In this document: piece by piece, positions 11,897 to 22,521 of the stretch
Layout of the letters: each line of letters opens with the position of its first letter
How positions within the stretch are numbered: position 1 is the stretch's first letter
DNA from: Lactuca virosa
Lineage: Eukaryota > Streptophyta > Magnoliopsida > Asterales > Asteraceae
DNA length: 64,000 nucleotides
Assembly (NCBI GenBank): GCA_928212115.1
Contig: CAKMRJ010005634.1
Coordinates: 184,073,059-184,137,058, forward strand
Direction: 5' to 3'
Notes under the pieces: generated by a model
What the model was told of the DNA's origin: nothing
The model's input: only the letters and a program-made list of their open reading frames with translations
The model's database searches: none
Position numbers and translations under genes: made by a program

Positions 11897-12175
11897 ATTT
11901 ACCAGTGTGCTATCACTGATAAACGTATCACCTTTTGCAGTAATATGAAAGCCATAAAACTCAGGTGGAACTCTAACTCTACTCGAACCCCTCAGAGGTA
12001 CAGACTCGTCAATCGGCTCAACAGGAGTTTCCTCCTCAGGTTGATCGCTAGTGTTTGAGGTTCCTTCACCTCTTGACTCTCGAAGCTCTTCAAGGTCAAT
12101 TTTCTCCCACTGTCTCCTTTGCCTATGAGCTCTCTCTCGCGAAAGACTCCTCTCCTCGCAACGAAGACAACATTG
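11897..12175 (-). pseudogene. Linker between copia integrase and RT, frameshifted
   Basis: In the frame 12243-11992 it reads VFVARRGVFRERELIGKGD, typical of the C-terminal end of copia integrase. The next part returns to the RT frame as VPPEFYGFHITAKGDTF. Two small indels therefore separate integrase from RT. Confidence 0.6.
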
Positions 12176-13345
12176 TTACTCGATCTGTAAAAAGAGATAA
12201 CCAAAGGATTTTTGTGGGTAGCCAATGAAAATACACCGCTCACTTTGAGGTTCGAGCTTTTCGTGAGTCTCGCGTCTCACGAAAGCCTCGCAACCCCAAA
12301 CCTTGATGTGTGCTAACGAGGGAACCTTCCATGTCCACATCTCGTGAGGTGTTTTGGCAACCTTATTAGTTGGGACTAGATTAAGGATATGGGCGGCAGT
12401 CTCTAAGGCATACCCCCAGAATGAGATAGGTAACGAAGCTCGACTCATCATGGAACGAACCATGTCTAACAAGATTCGATTGCGCCTCTCATCCACACCA
12501 TTAAGCTATGGTGTCCTAGGTGGCGTCAACTGTGAAATAATTCCACATTCCTTAAGATAGTCAAGGAACTCGATACTAAGATACTCACCATCCCGATCGG
12601 ATCGGAGCATCTTTATCTTCCTGCCCAGCTGATTCTCCACTTCTTGTTTAAACTCTTTGAATTTATCAAAGGTTTCTGACTTATGCTTGATTAAGTAGAC
12701 ATAGCCATATCTAGTGTAATCATCAGTAAAAGTCACATAGAAGCGTTTAGCATCCCTTGTGGCGGTTCTGAAGGGCCCACACACATCGGTGTGTATGAGA
12801 TCCAACAAACCTTCACCCTTTTCAGAAGTACCAGTGAAGGGTGACTTGGTCATCTTTCCATGTAAGCAAGATTCGCAAGTGTCATCCGACCTTAAGTCGA
12901 ATGACTCCAAAACTCCAGCCTTTTAGAGTTGGCCTATGCGCTTCTTGCTGACATGTCCCAGATGACAATGCCACAAGCATGCCTTATCCAATTCATTGGA
13001 AGAATCAATGTGCAACACATTATTTCTTAAGTTGTCTACAACCATCACAGTTTCATATACACCATTACAAGGTAATGCTTTAAAATAAAAAACACCATTA
13101 TAATAAGCATTAACAGCACCAATTTCATTATCAAATGAAAAACTAAAACCTTGTTTTTACAAACCATGAAACGAAATAATATTTCTTGCCATTTCAGAAG
13201 AGTAGCAACAATTATTCAAATCTAATTCTAATGCACTACTAAGCAATAAAGAGTAAACTCGAATCTTGGTGACAGGTGAAACCTTCCTATTCCCCATGAT
13301 CAAGTTTATCTTCCTGTGCTCCACATCCTTACTTCTTTTAAGGCC
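12176..13345 (-). pseudogene. Copia pre-integrase and integrase
   Basis: In one phase with gag: LWHCHLGHVSKKRI (about 12970), CESCLHGKM (about 12860), giving the HHCC zinc-binding set; then LLDLIHTDVCGPF, MLRSDRDGEYLS and NGVDERRNRILLDMV, placing the D, D and E catalytic residues. It ends WTWKVPSLAHIKVWGCEAFV and CIFIGYPQKS. In-frame stops interrupt it near 13345, 13158, 12923 and 12505. The acidic triad itself is still present. Confidence 0.8.
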
Positions 13346-14332
13346 CTACACATCAGAACAAATGTGAAATCCACAACCTGTATCAAGGACCCAAGAACAA
13401 GAGTGTGATGAGTTATTAGATAGAATAGTATAAATACCTGCATGGGTGGCCTTAACCTTCCCATCTTTAACATCTTGCAAGTATTTGGGGCAGCTTCGCT
13501 TCAAGTTCCCTTTCTCATGACAATAGAAACACTCTGCTTCCTTAGGAATGGTAGAGGGAGCAGCAGAACCAGCCTTGGTCCCACTTGAAGAGGATCCATC
13601 AAGAGACTTTCCCTTGTAGCTATTGGAAGGAGCCTTCCTCTTCTTCCCATTCCCTTGTCCAATTACCAAAACAAGGGCGGTGGTAGGAGTAGTAACAACC
13701 GATTTACCTTTAAGACTACTTTCAGCAGTCCTCAAAAGCCCTTGAAGTTTGCTAAGTGTGGCCTCCTCTTTGTTTATATGATAGGTCATGCGGAACTGAT
13801 CATAACATGGAGGTAAGGAGTGTAGAATGATATCTATAGCTAGCTCCTCATCAAAGTTCACATTCAATTTCTGCAAACGGTCCACAAACCTTTGCTTTTT
13901 ATGTAAGTGGGTTGTGATGGGTTCACCATCCTTCATCTTAGTTGTTATCATGGAAGATATGATTTCATACCTCTCTTGACGAGCACTCTGATGGTATCTT
14001 TCCATCAGGTCCTGGTGCATCTCAAAAGGGTAGAAGTCCTCATAGGACTTTTGGAGTTCAACTATCATGGTGGCCAACATGATACAAGACACATTGGTGG
14101 CATCCTTCTCATGAGTCCTAAAATCAGCGATCTCCTCAGGATTAGCAGAAGACTCATCGATTTCCTTAAGCTCCTTGTCTAGGACATATTCCTTGTCCTC
14201 ATAGTGAGTGACCATCCTGATGTTCCTAATCCAATCATTGAAGTTGGAACCATCAAAGATGACTCTCCTACACAAGTTCATGAGAGAGAAGGAGCTAGTA
14301 GGGTTTGAGCCAAACGCAGTGTTGGAAGACAT
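13346..14332 (-). pseudogene. Copia gag and protease start
   Basis: 328 codons from an ATG at 14332. Residues 1-220 are a copia gag of the UBN2 type (FDGSNFNDWIRNIRM; LQGLLRTAESSLKGK). A Lys-rich linker follows, then one zinc knuckle CFYCHEKGNLKRSC near residue 270, in which the conserved His of CX2CX4HX4C is Asn. The last residues, SWVLDTGCGFHICSD, are the protease active-site region with an intact DTG. A TAG ends the frame directly after it and the pol text continues in the same phase. The start fits the leader and PBS upstream. Confidence 0.85.
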
Positions 14333-15799
14333 CTAAAAAGAAAGAAAGGCAAAGTTTAGATTGATAAGAGTCCTTAATATAACACCCAAATGAAATATTA
14401 AGGCTAGGACCCAACACGATATTTTACAATTTGGAAGAGGGATGCCGTAATCCAACTTGCAAAATATTTGAAGGTAGGTAAATGACGATTTACCAATTTC
14501 CACCATGAAAAACGAAATAGATTATTAAGTTCTAATTGGATTGAAATTCCTAGATTCTTTTGAGATTCATTGAACTTTTCAATGGCATGTTTAAATCTCG
14601 ATTATGTCCTTCAGGTTTGTGACTGGGATACCGAGGATCACAAACAAGGTGTGAATAACCATGCAAATTAACTTGGTACACTCGATGTCATTTATCAGCT
14701 AATCGATGTGCCTGTTAACCACACACGCTCCACCGATCTATGATAAACATCAAGCTACCCATTGCCACCCTTACTAGTCCAAGTTAATGTGTTGGTTAAC
14801 CACACACGCTCCATTAATGATTTGTTAAGGTGCAAAGTGCAATTTCATGCATTAGCATCAATTTCACATTTTCCTAAAGTAACTGATATTGGTAATTTTA
14901 ATAAAACATTTAGTTACTTTATAATTTTCATTATACTTTTAACGAGAATTAATATCCTATCCTACCCGTTCGGCTAACGACCCTCCACCAGTCAAGGAAA
15001 CGGTGGGTGAGAGTGGATACCCATTAAACCACCATTTTATAGGCAGTAACCTTATACCCCCTTATAGATCGGCTTCGTGAATGAGGCCTACAGACGGTAA
15101 CACTGACTTGTCTTATACATATATAAAATTATTAAACTTAATATTATTATAGTATAAGGGTTGAATTTTAAACTTTTAAAATTCTAGGGTTTGGAATTAA
15201 AGTATTCATAAGTGTGACTTTACAAATTCCAAAACTTGAGGACAAGTTTTGACACTATTCAAGACTTTTCATTTTCTTAACTTATGAGTTTAATGACTTT
15301 TAAGAAAAAGACTTTTGGTTTTCCATAACTTGAAGACAAGTTTTGGAGTCCATTAAAATCATTAAGATCATTAATTTAATTAACACAATAATCAAAAATA
15401 CACGATCTAATTAAAGTCATAAGAACAAGATAATTCATATCATCAATCTTCAAGAACTTAGTCTAATCATATAAACTAATACAAATCTTGAAATTATGAC
15501 AATTATCTTATAATTTCACAAGCATGATCATTACCTTATGAAAAAACATATTTCATGGTTTAAAAAAACAATTTGGGGTAATGATCATATTCCAATTTTT
15601 GGCCAAAAGTCGAAAATCTGCCCACTGGTGCACCAACTCGGCGAGTACATGAACTGGACTCGTCGAGTTGGTCCATTTCTGAGTGGACTCGGCGAGTCAC
15701 CCAGTGAACTCGGCGAGTTCACTGAACAGAATGCAAAAATTCGATTTTTCCACTTTGAAAACCAATAAAAACATCATGTATAATAGAAAACAATCCTAG
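14333..15799 (-). other. Leader of the inserted copia
   Basis: 1.47 kb between PBS and gag. CCACACACGCTCC occurs twice (about 14720 and 14800). No protein is supported. The part nearest the PBS holds the ACTCG palindromes listed separately. Confidence 0.6.
15640..15726. repeat. Palindromes ACTCGNCGAGT in the copia leader
   Basis: Four copies in 85 bp: ACTCGGCGAGT (twice as a full motif, once running into TACATG) and ACTCGTCGAGT. The same motif fills the gypsy LTR at 22465-24531. Confidence 0.75.
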
Positions 15800-15811
15800 G
15801 CTCTGATACCA
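15800..15811 (-). promoter_or_regulatory. Primer-binding site of the inserted copia
   Basis: The minus strand reads TGGTATCAGAGC one base after the LTR, complementary to the 3' end of initiator Met tRNA as usual for plant LTR elements. Confidence 0.9.
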
Positions 15812-15812
15812 C

Positions 15813-16595
15813 TGAAGGGTTTTGTGCATCCTAACAACCTTAAGGTGCACATACAACCCTAAATGCTTTGGATTTATGTTTTCTCTAATTATACATGCAA
15901 ATTGATTTTCCAAAGCATTATCCTAACTATCATACAAACATGGGTTCTTGTATAATAAAAAAATAGTTAGATGACATACCTTTTCTTGTAGCTTGATTCC
16001 TTGGACCTTTAAGAGCCTAGCATCCCAAATGTGATGCCTCAAATGCTTCACACAACACCACCAATAATGGAGGACTTGAGAGAGAATGTCTTGCACCAAA
16101 TCTGGCTATAACTCTTCCAAAGACTACTAGGCGCCGATTTTAGGAGCCAAGGGTCTTCTTATATAGTGTGGCAAAATTAGGGTTACACCATGTAAACCTT
16201 AATGTGCATGACTGTTCATATTCCTTAGGCTTCATGGGTTTAAACCTCCATGAATCATCTATGGGTTGTCACATTGGTTTAGCCCAACCTAAAGAATTAT
16301 GGATCATTGGCCCACAATAAGAATCAATGATTTACACGATCAATACCCATATATTTAATTAGTCTCTTTTGATCACTAAATTAATTCCAAATTAATTCTT
16401 GATTAATAATAATTAAATAATATGATTTCATATTAATATATTAGAACCTATAATGTATTAATAAATCATAAATAACCTCTTCTCAAATGTCCATCCTTCA
16501 GATTGTTCTGGTGCCATGCAACCCAAATGGGCCATGCTACTCTCGGATCAAGTACATACCAATTATAGTTATGGGCTTAGACACTAAATCCAACA
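15813..16595 (-). repeat. 5' LTR of the inserted copia
   Basis: 783 bp, minus strand TGTTGGATTTAG to CCCTTCA. A TATATAAGA-like box lies near 16155 on the minus strand (TATATAAGAAG), a likely promoter. Partner is 8665-9449. Confidence 0.87.
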
Positions 16596-16600
16596 ATTTT
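16596..16600. repeat. Right target-site duplication ATTTT
   Basis: Five bases identical to 8660-8664, flanking the copia insertion. Confidence 0.8.
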
Positions 16601-18250
16601 CATAAAAGAAAAAAAAATCATAACAAGCAGTGGTTAGACAGTTTAGAGAGTTATCCTTTTTTATCCATTTCACATTTCTTAAATGAAGATTTTCAACTCT
16701 CTTAGTTTCCTCACCAAAGCTACACTCATTGATCTTATGAGAAGGATCTCCACAACGATAACATACCCATACTCCATGTTTTTTTTGTTTTTTTGACACT
16801 TTTCAAAAATTTAGGTTTCCAAAGAGTTGTAACTTTTTCGTGAAGTTTTGAACAAGTCCAAGAACAAAAGATTTGTATGTGTGACATGTTATGGAGTTGG
16901 CCTGAGACGTTGATGTACACAAATGCTCATCAATATTAGAGGAATGAGAATTATCAGTGTTATGACTGTTAACAGTACATTCTAGGAACATACTAAGTAT
17001 CTCATGTGTGGAGTGAAATACATCATTAGAAATAGGAAACTTGAGATACATTTCAGTGGTTGGTGAAGGAATGTCAAAGGCATGATTTCTAATAGTAGGA
17101 TCAAGATCGGTTAGATGGGTAGTGAAAACAGTCACACCATCAAGGTTAGTCGTGCAATGATTATCAATGTGAGATTGATTAATGAATGAATAACTAACAA
17201 ATCGAGACTTAAAATCTTCCTTGAGATCATGAGATGGAGGAAAGTTTTGTTTAGTTTCAATCTGTTTATAAATGTTGACATCCTCATCGGTATTATCGCC
17301 AAGAATTTTCTCATATTTATCAAGTATCTGAGCGTCTATTACTTTATTTAACTTATGATGAGCATGAGCCCAATTATTCATAATAACTTGAAGTTTGTCA
17401 GCATACATCTCAACTCTATCCTTTTTAGAATGAAGATGAATATTCGTAAGAGATAGATTTATGACTTTAGTGTTAGTTAAAGCAAGAGTATTTTCAATGT
17501 TGGACAAACTTTCCATCAGGGTATCAATCTTTAACCTAAGTGAGTCTTTTTCTTGGTTAACTTTTGAGAGATGGTGACATAGGTAATTAAACATGACACA
17601 TTTTCGTGATCAGATTACGTGATGAACTAGTTTACCTTATATAAGGACTAGGAATCCCAGTCTTGTCTTTTTGAATCCTTAGCGGCTTTGACCAAATAAG
17701 CTTCAAAGATACTATATCCTTTTCTTTCTTTATCAGTTACTAGAGAATCAGTGTGAACCATCAAACGCTTACCTTTTCCTCCATCCTCATCAGATGATTC
17801 TTCACCATCTACCGAGTTTTCAACTTCAGCAACTAAGATCTTTACATCAATATTTTTCTCTTCAAAGAGGCCAAAAACTTCTTGTATTTTGCTTCATAAT
17901 CTTCATTTGTATCAACTCATTTGGACTTCCATTTCCTCGCAAAATGATTAGCTCCACCACAATAAAAACACTTGAGTCCCTCTTTCTTTTCAGCAATATA
18001 TTTTCGTCCAGTGTCATAACCTTAGACGTTGTTGAGTCATCCCTTTATTGAATTTTTTTAAGTCCATAAGTTTTCTTGTCATTTCAGCTAACATAATGCT
18101 TGGCTACTAGTGATTCACATTCAGATTCATCAAAGAATTCGTTGTCGCTATTTTGAGTAGACTTCTTTCAGTAGAGTGCCACAGATTTGTCCTTGTGAGT
18201 GTCTCGCATGATCTCCTTTCTCAAAATCTTCATTTCTTTATGATTAAGAA
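16601..18250 (-). pseudogene. Old copia gag, C-terminal two thirds, with two zinc knuckles
   Basis: Minus-strand frames from about 18250 read LRKEIMRDTHKDKSVALY, SDNEFFDESECESLVAKHY, then KGLKCFYCGGANHFARKW (knuckle near 17975-17930, last Cys changed to Trp), an acidic stretch VDGEESSDEDGGKGKRLM, and from 17594 a 263-codon open frame with coiled-coil-like text (KDSLRLKIDTLMESLSNIENTL). Near 16760 comes an intact knuckle CYRCGDPSHKINEC. This is a long copia gag of the type I know from Asteraceae. It is cut at 16601 by the younger copia and at about 18250 by the gypsy fragment. Confidence 0.6.
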
Positions 18251-18264
18251 GATTACCAAAAAAG

Positions 18265-18670
18265 GAAGCCAAGGGATTCGACGCTAGGTCGAAGGGCCAG
18301 CATGACCGGGACTGTTGTGGGAAATGCGGTAGGTCACACGAGGGAGTTTGTCGTACTGGGTCGGGATCAGGCTGCTATATGTGCGGCAAGATCGGGCATT
18401 TTGGCAAGGATTGTACTGCCCCTTCTCCCACTGTTCAGACATCAGACCTGATTTGCTTTCATTGCAATCAGAGGGGCCATAAAAAGGCCAACTGCCCAGG
18501 TTGATAGCAGCAGCAGCGGCGCCAGCGATGGCCGCCAGCAATGGCGCCAACTCCAGCGACAGCACAGGTTGCGGATGGCCGGAACGTCAAGTCAGAGGCT
18601 CCAGTGGTGCGGAGTCGAGTGTTTCAGTTGACAGCTGAGGAGGCACGCGTCGCACACGATGTAGTGACGG
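18265..18670 (+). pseudogene. Gypsy gag C-terminus with three zinc knuckles
   Basis: Frame 18265 reads EAKGFDARSKGQHDRD, then CGKCGRSHEGVC, CYMCGKIGHFGKDC and CFHCNQRGHKKANC, the latter two perfect CX2CX4HX4C. Two adjacent stops (18502-18507) follow, then a Gln-rich stretch and SRVFQLTAEEARVAHDVVTG, which leads into protease. The phase is the same as pol. The N-terminal gag is missing. Confidence 0.8.
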
Positions 18671-18745
18671 GTATGATTTCTTCTCTCTAATCTTTTATAA
18701 TATGTCGCTTGGGATATTGATATGTTATATTATGTGCTCTGTTAG
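18671..18745 (+). other. Intron-like insertion (GT..AG, 75 bp) before the protease
   Basis: The sequence begins GTATGATTTC and ends CTCTGTTAG. Removing it joins ..VVTG to SFHVNG in frame at a split Gly codon, as expected for this gypsy family. By hand count about 29% G+C, far below its flanks. It contains an in-frame TAA. A 66-bp counterpart sits at the same codon of a second gypsy element at 60098-60163. Confidence 0.5.
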
Positions 18746-21700
18746 GATCATTCCATGTGAACGGTATTCTAGTTCAGGTGTTGTTTGATTCGGGTGCTAC
18801 CCGATCGTTTGTCTCTCTTGCGCTTAGCAAGAGGTTCCCTGAGTCTCCGGGCATGTTGGATTTCCCTCTAGAGGTCGAGATTGTAGACGACCGATCAGTA
18901 CGAGCATCAGAGGTGTTCAGGGATTGTGTTTTGAGGTTGTTCGAGGAGCGCTACTTGGTAGACTTGGTTCCCATACCATTGCGGGGGAACAAGGTAATTA
19001 TAGGCATGGAGTGGTTGAGCCCCAGTGGGGAAGTGATCGACTGCGTACAGCAGTTGGTACGGATCAGGACCCCAAGTGGGGAAGAACTGGTGATACAGGG
19101 CGAGAGGACACAACACGGATCTGCTTTATGTTCAGCAGCGAGGGCTAGGCACTACCTCCAGTAGGGTTGCGCAGGGTATGTCGCCTATGTAATGGATACC
19201 CAGGAGGCGGTTCAGGCGACGGTGAGTGATGTGTCAGTGGTACGAGAGTACGCGGATGTATTCCCAGAGGAGCTGCCTGGGATGCCTCCGGAGAGGCAGG
19301 TAGAGTTCAGGATCGACCTGCTCCCTGGTGCGGCTCCGATAGCCAAGGCACCGTATCGGTTGGCTCCTCCTGAGATGCACGAATTGTCTACACAGCTGCA
19401 GGAGTTGTTAGACAAGGGATTCATCAGACCGAGTAGTTCACCTTAGGGAGCCCCGATTCTATTTGTGAAGAAGAAGGACGGGTCGCATCGGATTTGTATA
19501 GATTACCTGGAGCTGAATAAGGTAAAGGTGAAGAACCGTTACCCACTCCCGAGGATTGATGATCTCTTTGACCAGCTTTAGGGAGCATCTTGGTTCTCCA
19601 AGATTGATTTGCGTTCAGGATATCATCAGATGAGGGTCAGAGAGGAGGATGTGCAGAACACTGCCTTTCGGACACGATATGGTCACTATGAGTTTGTGGT
19701 GATGCCTTTCGGGCTCACCAATGCTCCATCCGCATTCATGGATCTCATGAACCGTGTGTGAAGACCGATTTTAGATCGATTTGTGATAGTTTTCATTGAT
19801 GACATCTTGTTCTATTCCAAGACTCACGATCAGAATGAGGAGCACTAGTTGGAGATGTTGGATACCCTGAGGAGGGAGAGCTAGTATGCCAAGTTCTCTA
19901 AGTGTGAGTTCTGGTTGTGTGAGGTGCAGTTTCTTGGGCACCTTGTCAACCAGAACGGGATTTTGATCGACCCGACCAAAGTGGAGGCCGTGATAAGGTC
20001 GGAGGTCCCGAGGTCTCCATCTGAGATTCGGAGCTTCCTGGGACTGGCAGGTTATTATCGGAGATTCATTTAGGGCTTCTCCAAGATAGCCGTGCCCTTG
20101 ACCCGGTTGGCAAGGAAAGTTGTGGTCTTTCGCTGGGGGCCTGAGCAGCAAGCCGCATTCGAGATATTGAGACAGAGGTTGTACGAGGCGCCAATCTTTA
20201 CCCTGCCAGAGGGTTTGGAGGATTTTGTTGTGTATTGCGATGCGTCCATCTCGGGTTTGGGCGCGGTACTGATGCAGAAGGGGCATGTTATCGCCTACAC
20301 TTCGAGGCAGCTGAAGCCTCATGAGGCGAACTATCCGACGCATGATTTGGAGTTGGGGGCAGTTGTTTTCGCCCTCAAGATTTGGCGTCATTACCTCTAT
20401 GGGGTCCGTTGTACCATTTACACGGGCCATAAGAGTTAGAGGTATCTTATGGATCAGCCGAATCTGAATATGAGACAGCGTCGATGGCTAGATGTGGTGA
20501 AGGATTACGATCGTAAGATCCTCTACTACCCGGGGAAGGCCAATGTCGTGGCCAATGCGCTTACCCGCAAGGCAGCGCCGATCAGAGCCATATGCATGAG
20601 GATGGCCATGGTGACTCCGCTGTTGGAGCAGATTCGATAGGCCCAGCAGGAGGCTATGAAGGAGGAACATCGTAAGAGTGAGCGTATTGTGGGTCAGGTT
20701 TCCTCCTTCGATTATGACAGCCGTGGATTGTTGACTCTACACCGTAGGGTGTAGGTCCCATATTATGGAGGTGTGCGCCAGATATTGATGGAGGAGGCGC
20801 ACAAATCCAGGTTTTCTATTCATCCCGGGGCGACGAAGATGTACAGGGATCTTCGTCTAGATTATTGGTGGCCCTGCATGAAGCGGGATGTAGCTTGGTT
20901 TGTTGAGAGATGCCTGACCTGCAGGAAGGTCAAGGCCAAGGACCAGAGGCCTCACGGCAACACCCAGCCGTTGGATATCCTGCTGTGGAAATAGGAGGAT
21001 ATCACTATGGATTTCATCACAAAGCTTCCCAGGACCACGCGGGGAGTGGATTCGATTTGGGTCATTGTGGATCGATTGACCAAGAGCGCCCATTTCATTC
21101 CGATTCAGGAGAGAATTTCGGCCGAAAAGTTGACCGACATCTATATCAGAGAGGTAGTGGCTCAGCACAGAGTTCCAGTCTCGGTGATTTATGACAGGGA
21201 TGTGCGGTTCACTTCCAGGTTCTGGAAGGGGTTTCATGACGTGTTGTGTACTCGTCTTCACTTTAGCACCGCTTTTCACACGCAGACGGATCGTCAGAGT
21301 GAGCGGACCATCCAGACTCTGGAGGATATGTTGCGGGCGTGTGTTTTAGACTTTGGAGGTAGTTGGGATACTTACCTTCCTTTGGCTGAGTTTTCCTATA
21401 ATAACAGCTATCATGCGAGTATTGACCGTCCTCCCTTTGAGATGTTGTATGGGAGGAAGTGCAGGACCCCAATATGTTGGGGCAAGGTTGGGCAAAGAGT
21501 CATGGGGAGTACCGAAGTGGTACTCAGGACTACAGAGAGGATCCAGCAGGTTCGGAGTAGGCTTCAGACTGCTCAAAGTCGGCAGAAAAGTTATGTCGAC
21601 AAGCGCCGATCCGACCTGGAGTTCCAGGTCGGGGATATGGTGATCCTGAAGGTGTCGCCTTGGAAAGGCGGCATTCGGTTCAGGAAGCAGGGCAATTTGG

Positions 21701-21930
21701 GCCCCAGGTACATTGGACCTTTCAAGGTCGTCGCTCGGGTGGGCAAGGTGGCGTATAGGCTGGACCTGCCAGCCAAACTCAGTCAGATTCATAGCACTTT
21801 TCACGTCTCCCAGTTACGGAAGTGTCTAGTGGACGATTCGGCAATGTTGGGGCGAGGTTGGGCAGAGAGTCATGGGGAGTACCGAAGTGGTACTCAAGAC
21901 TACAGAGAGGATCCAGCAGGTTCGGAGTAG
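18746..21930 (+). pseudogene. Gypsy pol: protease, RT, RNase H, integrase
   Basis: One phase throughout, broken mainly by point stops. Protease LFDSGATRSFVS (about 18783). RT: EYADVFPEELPGMPPERQVE, KKKDGSHRICIDY, FSKIDLRSGYHQMR, and FVIVFIDDIL with the Asp pair intact (about 19780-19812). RNase H: DFVVYCDASISGLGAVLMQ. Integrase: H..H..C..C at about 20800-20930, TMDFITKL, SVIYDRDVRFTS, SERTIQTLEDML for D, D and E, then the GPY/F part GPRYIGPFKVV. Stops fall at 19162, 19444, 19579, 19759, 19846, 19882, 20071, 20437, 20638, 20752 and 20992; all but 19759 (TGA) are TAG. Confidence 0.9.
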
Positions 21931-22210
21931 GCTTCAGACTGCTCAAAGTCGGCAGAAAAGTTATGCCGACAAGCGTCGATCGGACCTGGAGTTCTAGGTC
22001 GGGGATATGGTGCTCCTGAAGGTGTAGCCTTGGAAAGGCGTCATTCAGTTCAGGAAGCCGGGCAATTTGGGCCCCACTTACATTCGACCTTTCAGGGTCG
22101 TCACTCGGGTGAGCAAGGTGGCGTATAGGCTGGACCTGCCAGCCAAACTCAGTCAGATTCATAGCACTTTTCACGTCTCCCAATTACGGAAGTGTCTGGT
22201 GGATGATTTG
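21471..22210 (+). repeat. 370-bp tandem duplication of the integrase C-terminal region
   Basis: 21471-21840 and 21841-22210 match with some twenty-odd differences by eye, offset exactly 370. As 370 is not a multiple of three, the second copy and the real 3' end of the gene are in another phase (frame 22067-22447). Confidence 0.85.
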
Positions 22211-22447
22211 GCAGTGGTGCCTTTGGAGGATATTCAGGTGGATGACAGTCTGAACTACATTGAACGACCTGTGGCGATCCTCGACAGGAAGTCGAAGGAT
22301 CTAAGGAACAAGAGGATGGAGCGGGTGAAGGTGCAATGGCAACACCGCAAGGGCTCAGAATGGTCTTGGGAGCCGGAGGACGAGATGAGGGAGCACTACC
22401 CCGAGCTTTTTCAGGACTCAGCAGCAGACTTCGAGGACGAAGTCTAA
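22067..22447 (+). pseudogene. Gypsy integrase tail and chromodomain-like end
   Basis: 126 codons: second copy of the GPY/F part (SKVAYRLDLPAKLSQIHSTF), then VVPLEDIQVDDSLNYIERP, RVKVQWQHRKGSEWSWEPE and MREHYPELFQ. The aromatic W-x-W-E text is the chromodomain-like C-terminus of chromovirus integrases, thought to guide integration to heterochromatin. It is cut off from the rest of pol by the tandem duplication. Confidence 0.8.
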
Positions 22448-22450
22448 AAT

Positions 22451-22464
22451 AAGTGGGGGAGATT
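22451..22464 (+). promoter_or_regulatory. Polypurine tract of the gypsy element
   Basis: AAGTGGGGGAGATT directly before the LTR start TGTAACACCC. Confidence 0.85.
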
Positions 22465-22521
22465 TGTAACACCCGGTTCCTGGTACGTATTTAAATTCAA
22501 GTAACCCCATTTTTTCTCTGG

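Larger units (their letters stand above)
8665..16595 (-). mobile_element. Complete but inactive copia element with two LTRs and ATTTT duplication
   Basis: 7931 bp on the minus strand: 5' LTR 15813-16595, PBS 15800-15811, long leader, gag-protease 14332-13346, integrase to about 12176, reverse transcriptase to 10805, RNase H 10800-10306, 3' noncoding part, polypurine tract 9450-9462, 3' LTR 8665-9449. A 5-bp duplication (ATTTT) frames it. Gag to RT stays largely in one frame, with a few stops and a frameshift near 12170. Another 1-nt shift lies before RNase H. Key residues are lost (RT YVDG, zinc knuckle His to Asn). The LTRs differ at many sites (roughly 90-95% alike by eye), so the insertion is not recent. 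Confidence 0.88.

Noticed and set aside
11423..12058. 211-codon plus-strand ORF
   Set aside because: Antisense to the copia RT/integrase linker; its text is the mirror of the conserved minus-strand protein.
19771..20430. 219-codon minus-strand ORF, and other minus ORFs at 20857-22472
   Set aside because: Antisense shadows of gypsy pol, which has clear RT, RNase H and integrase motifs on the plus strand.
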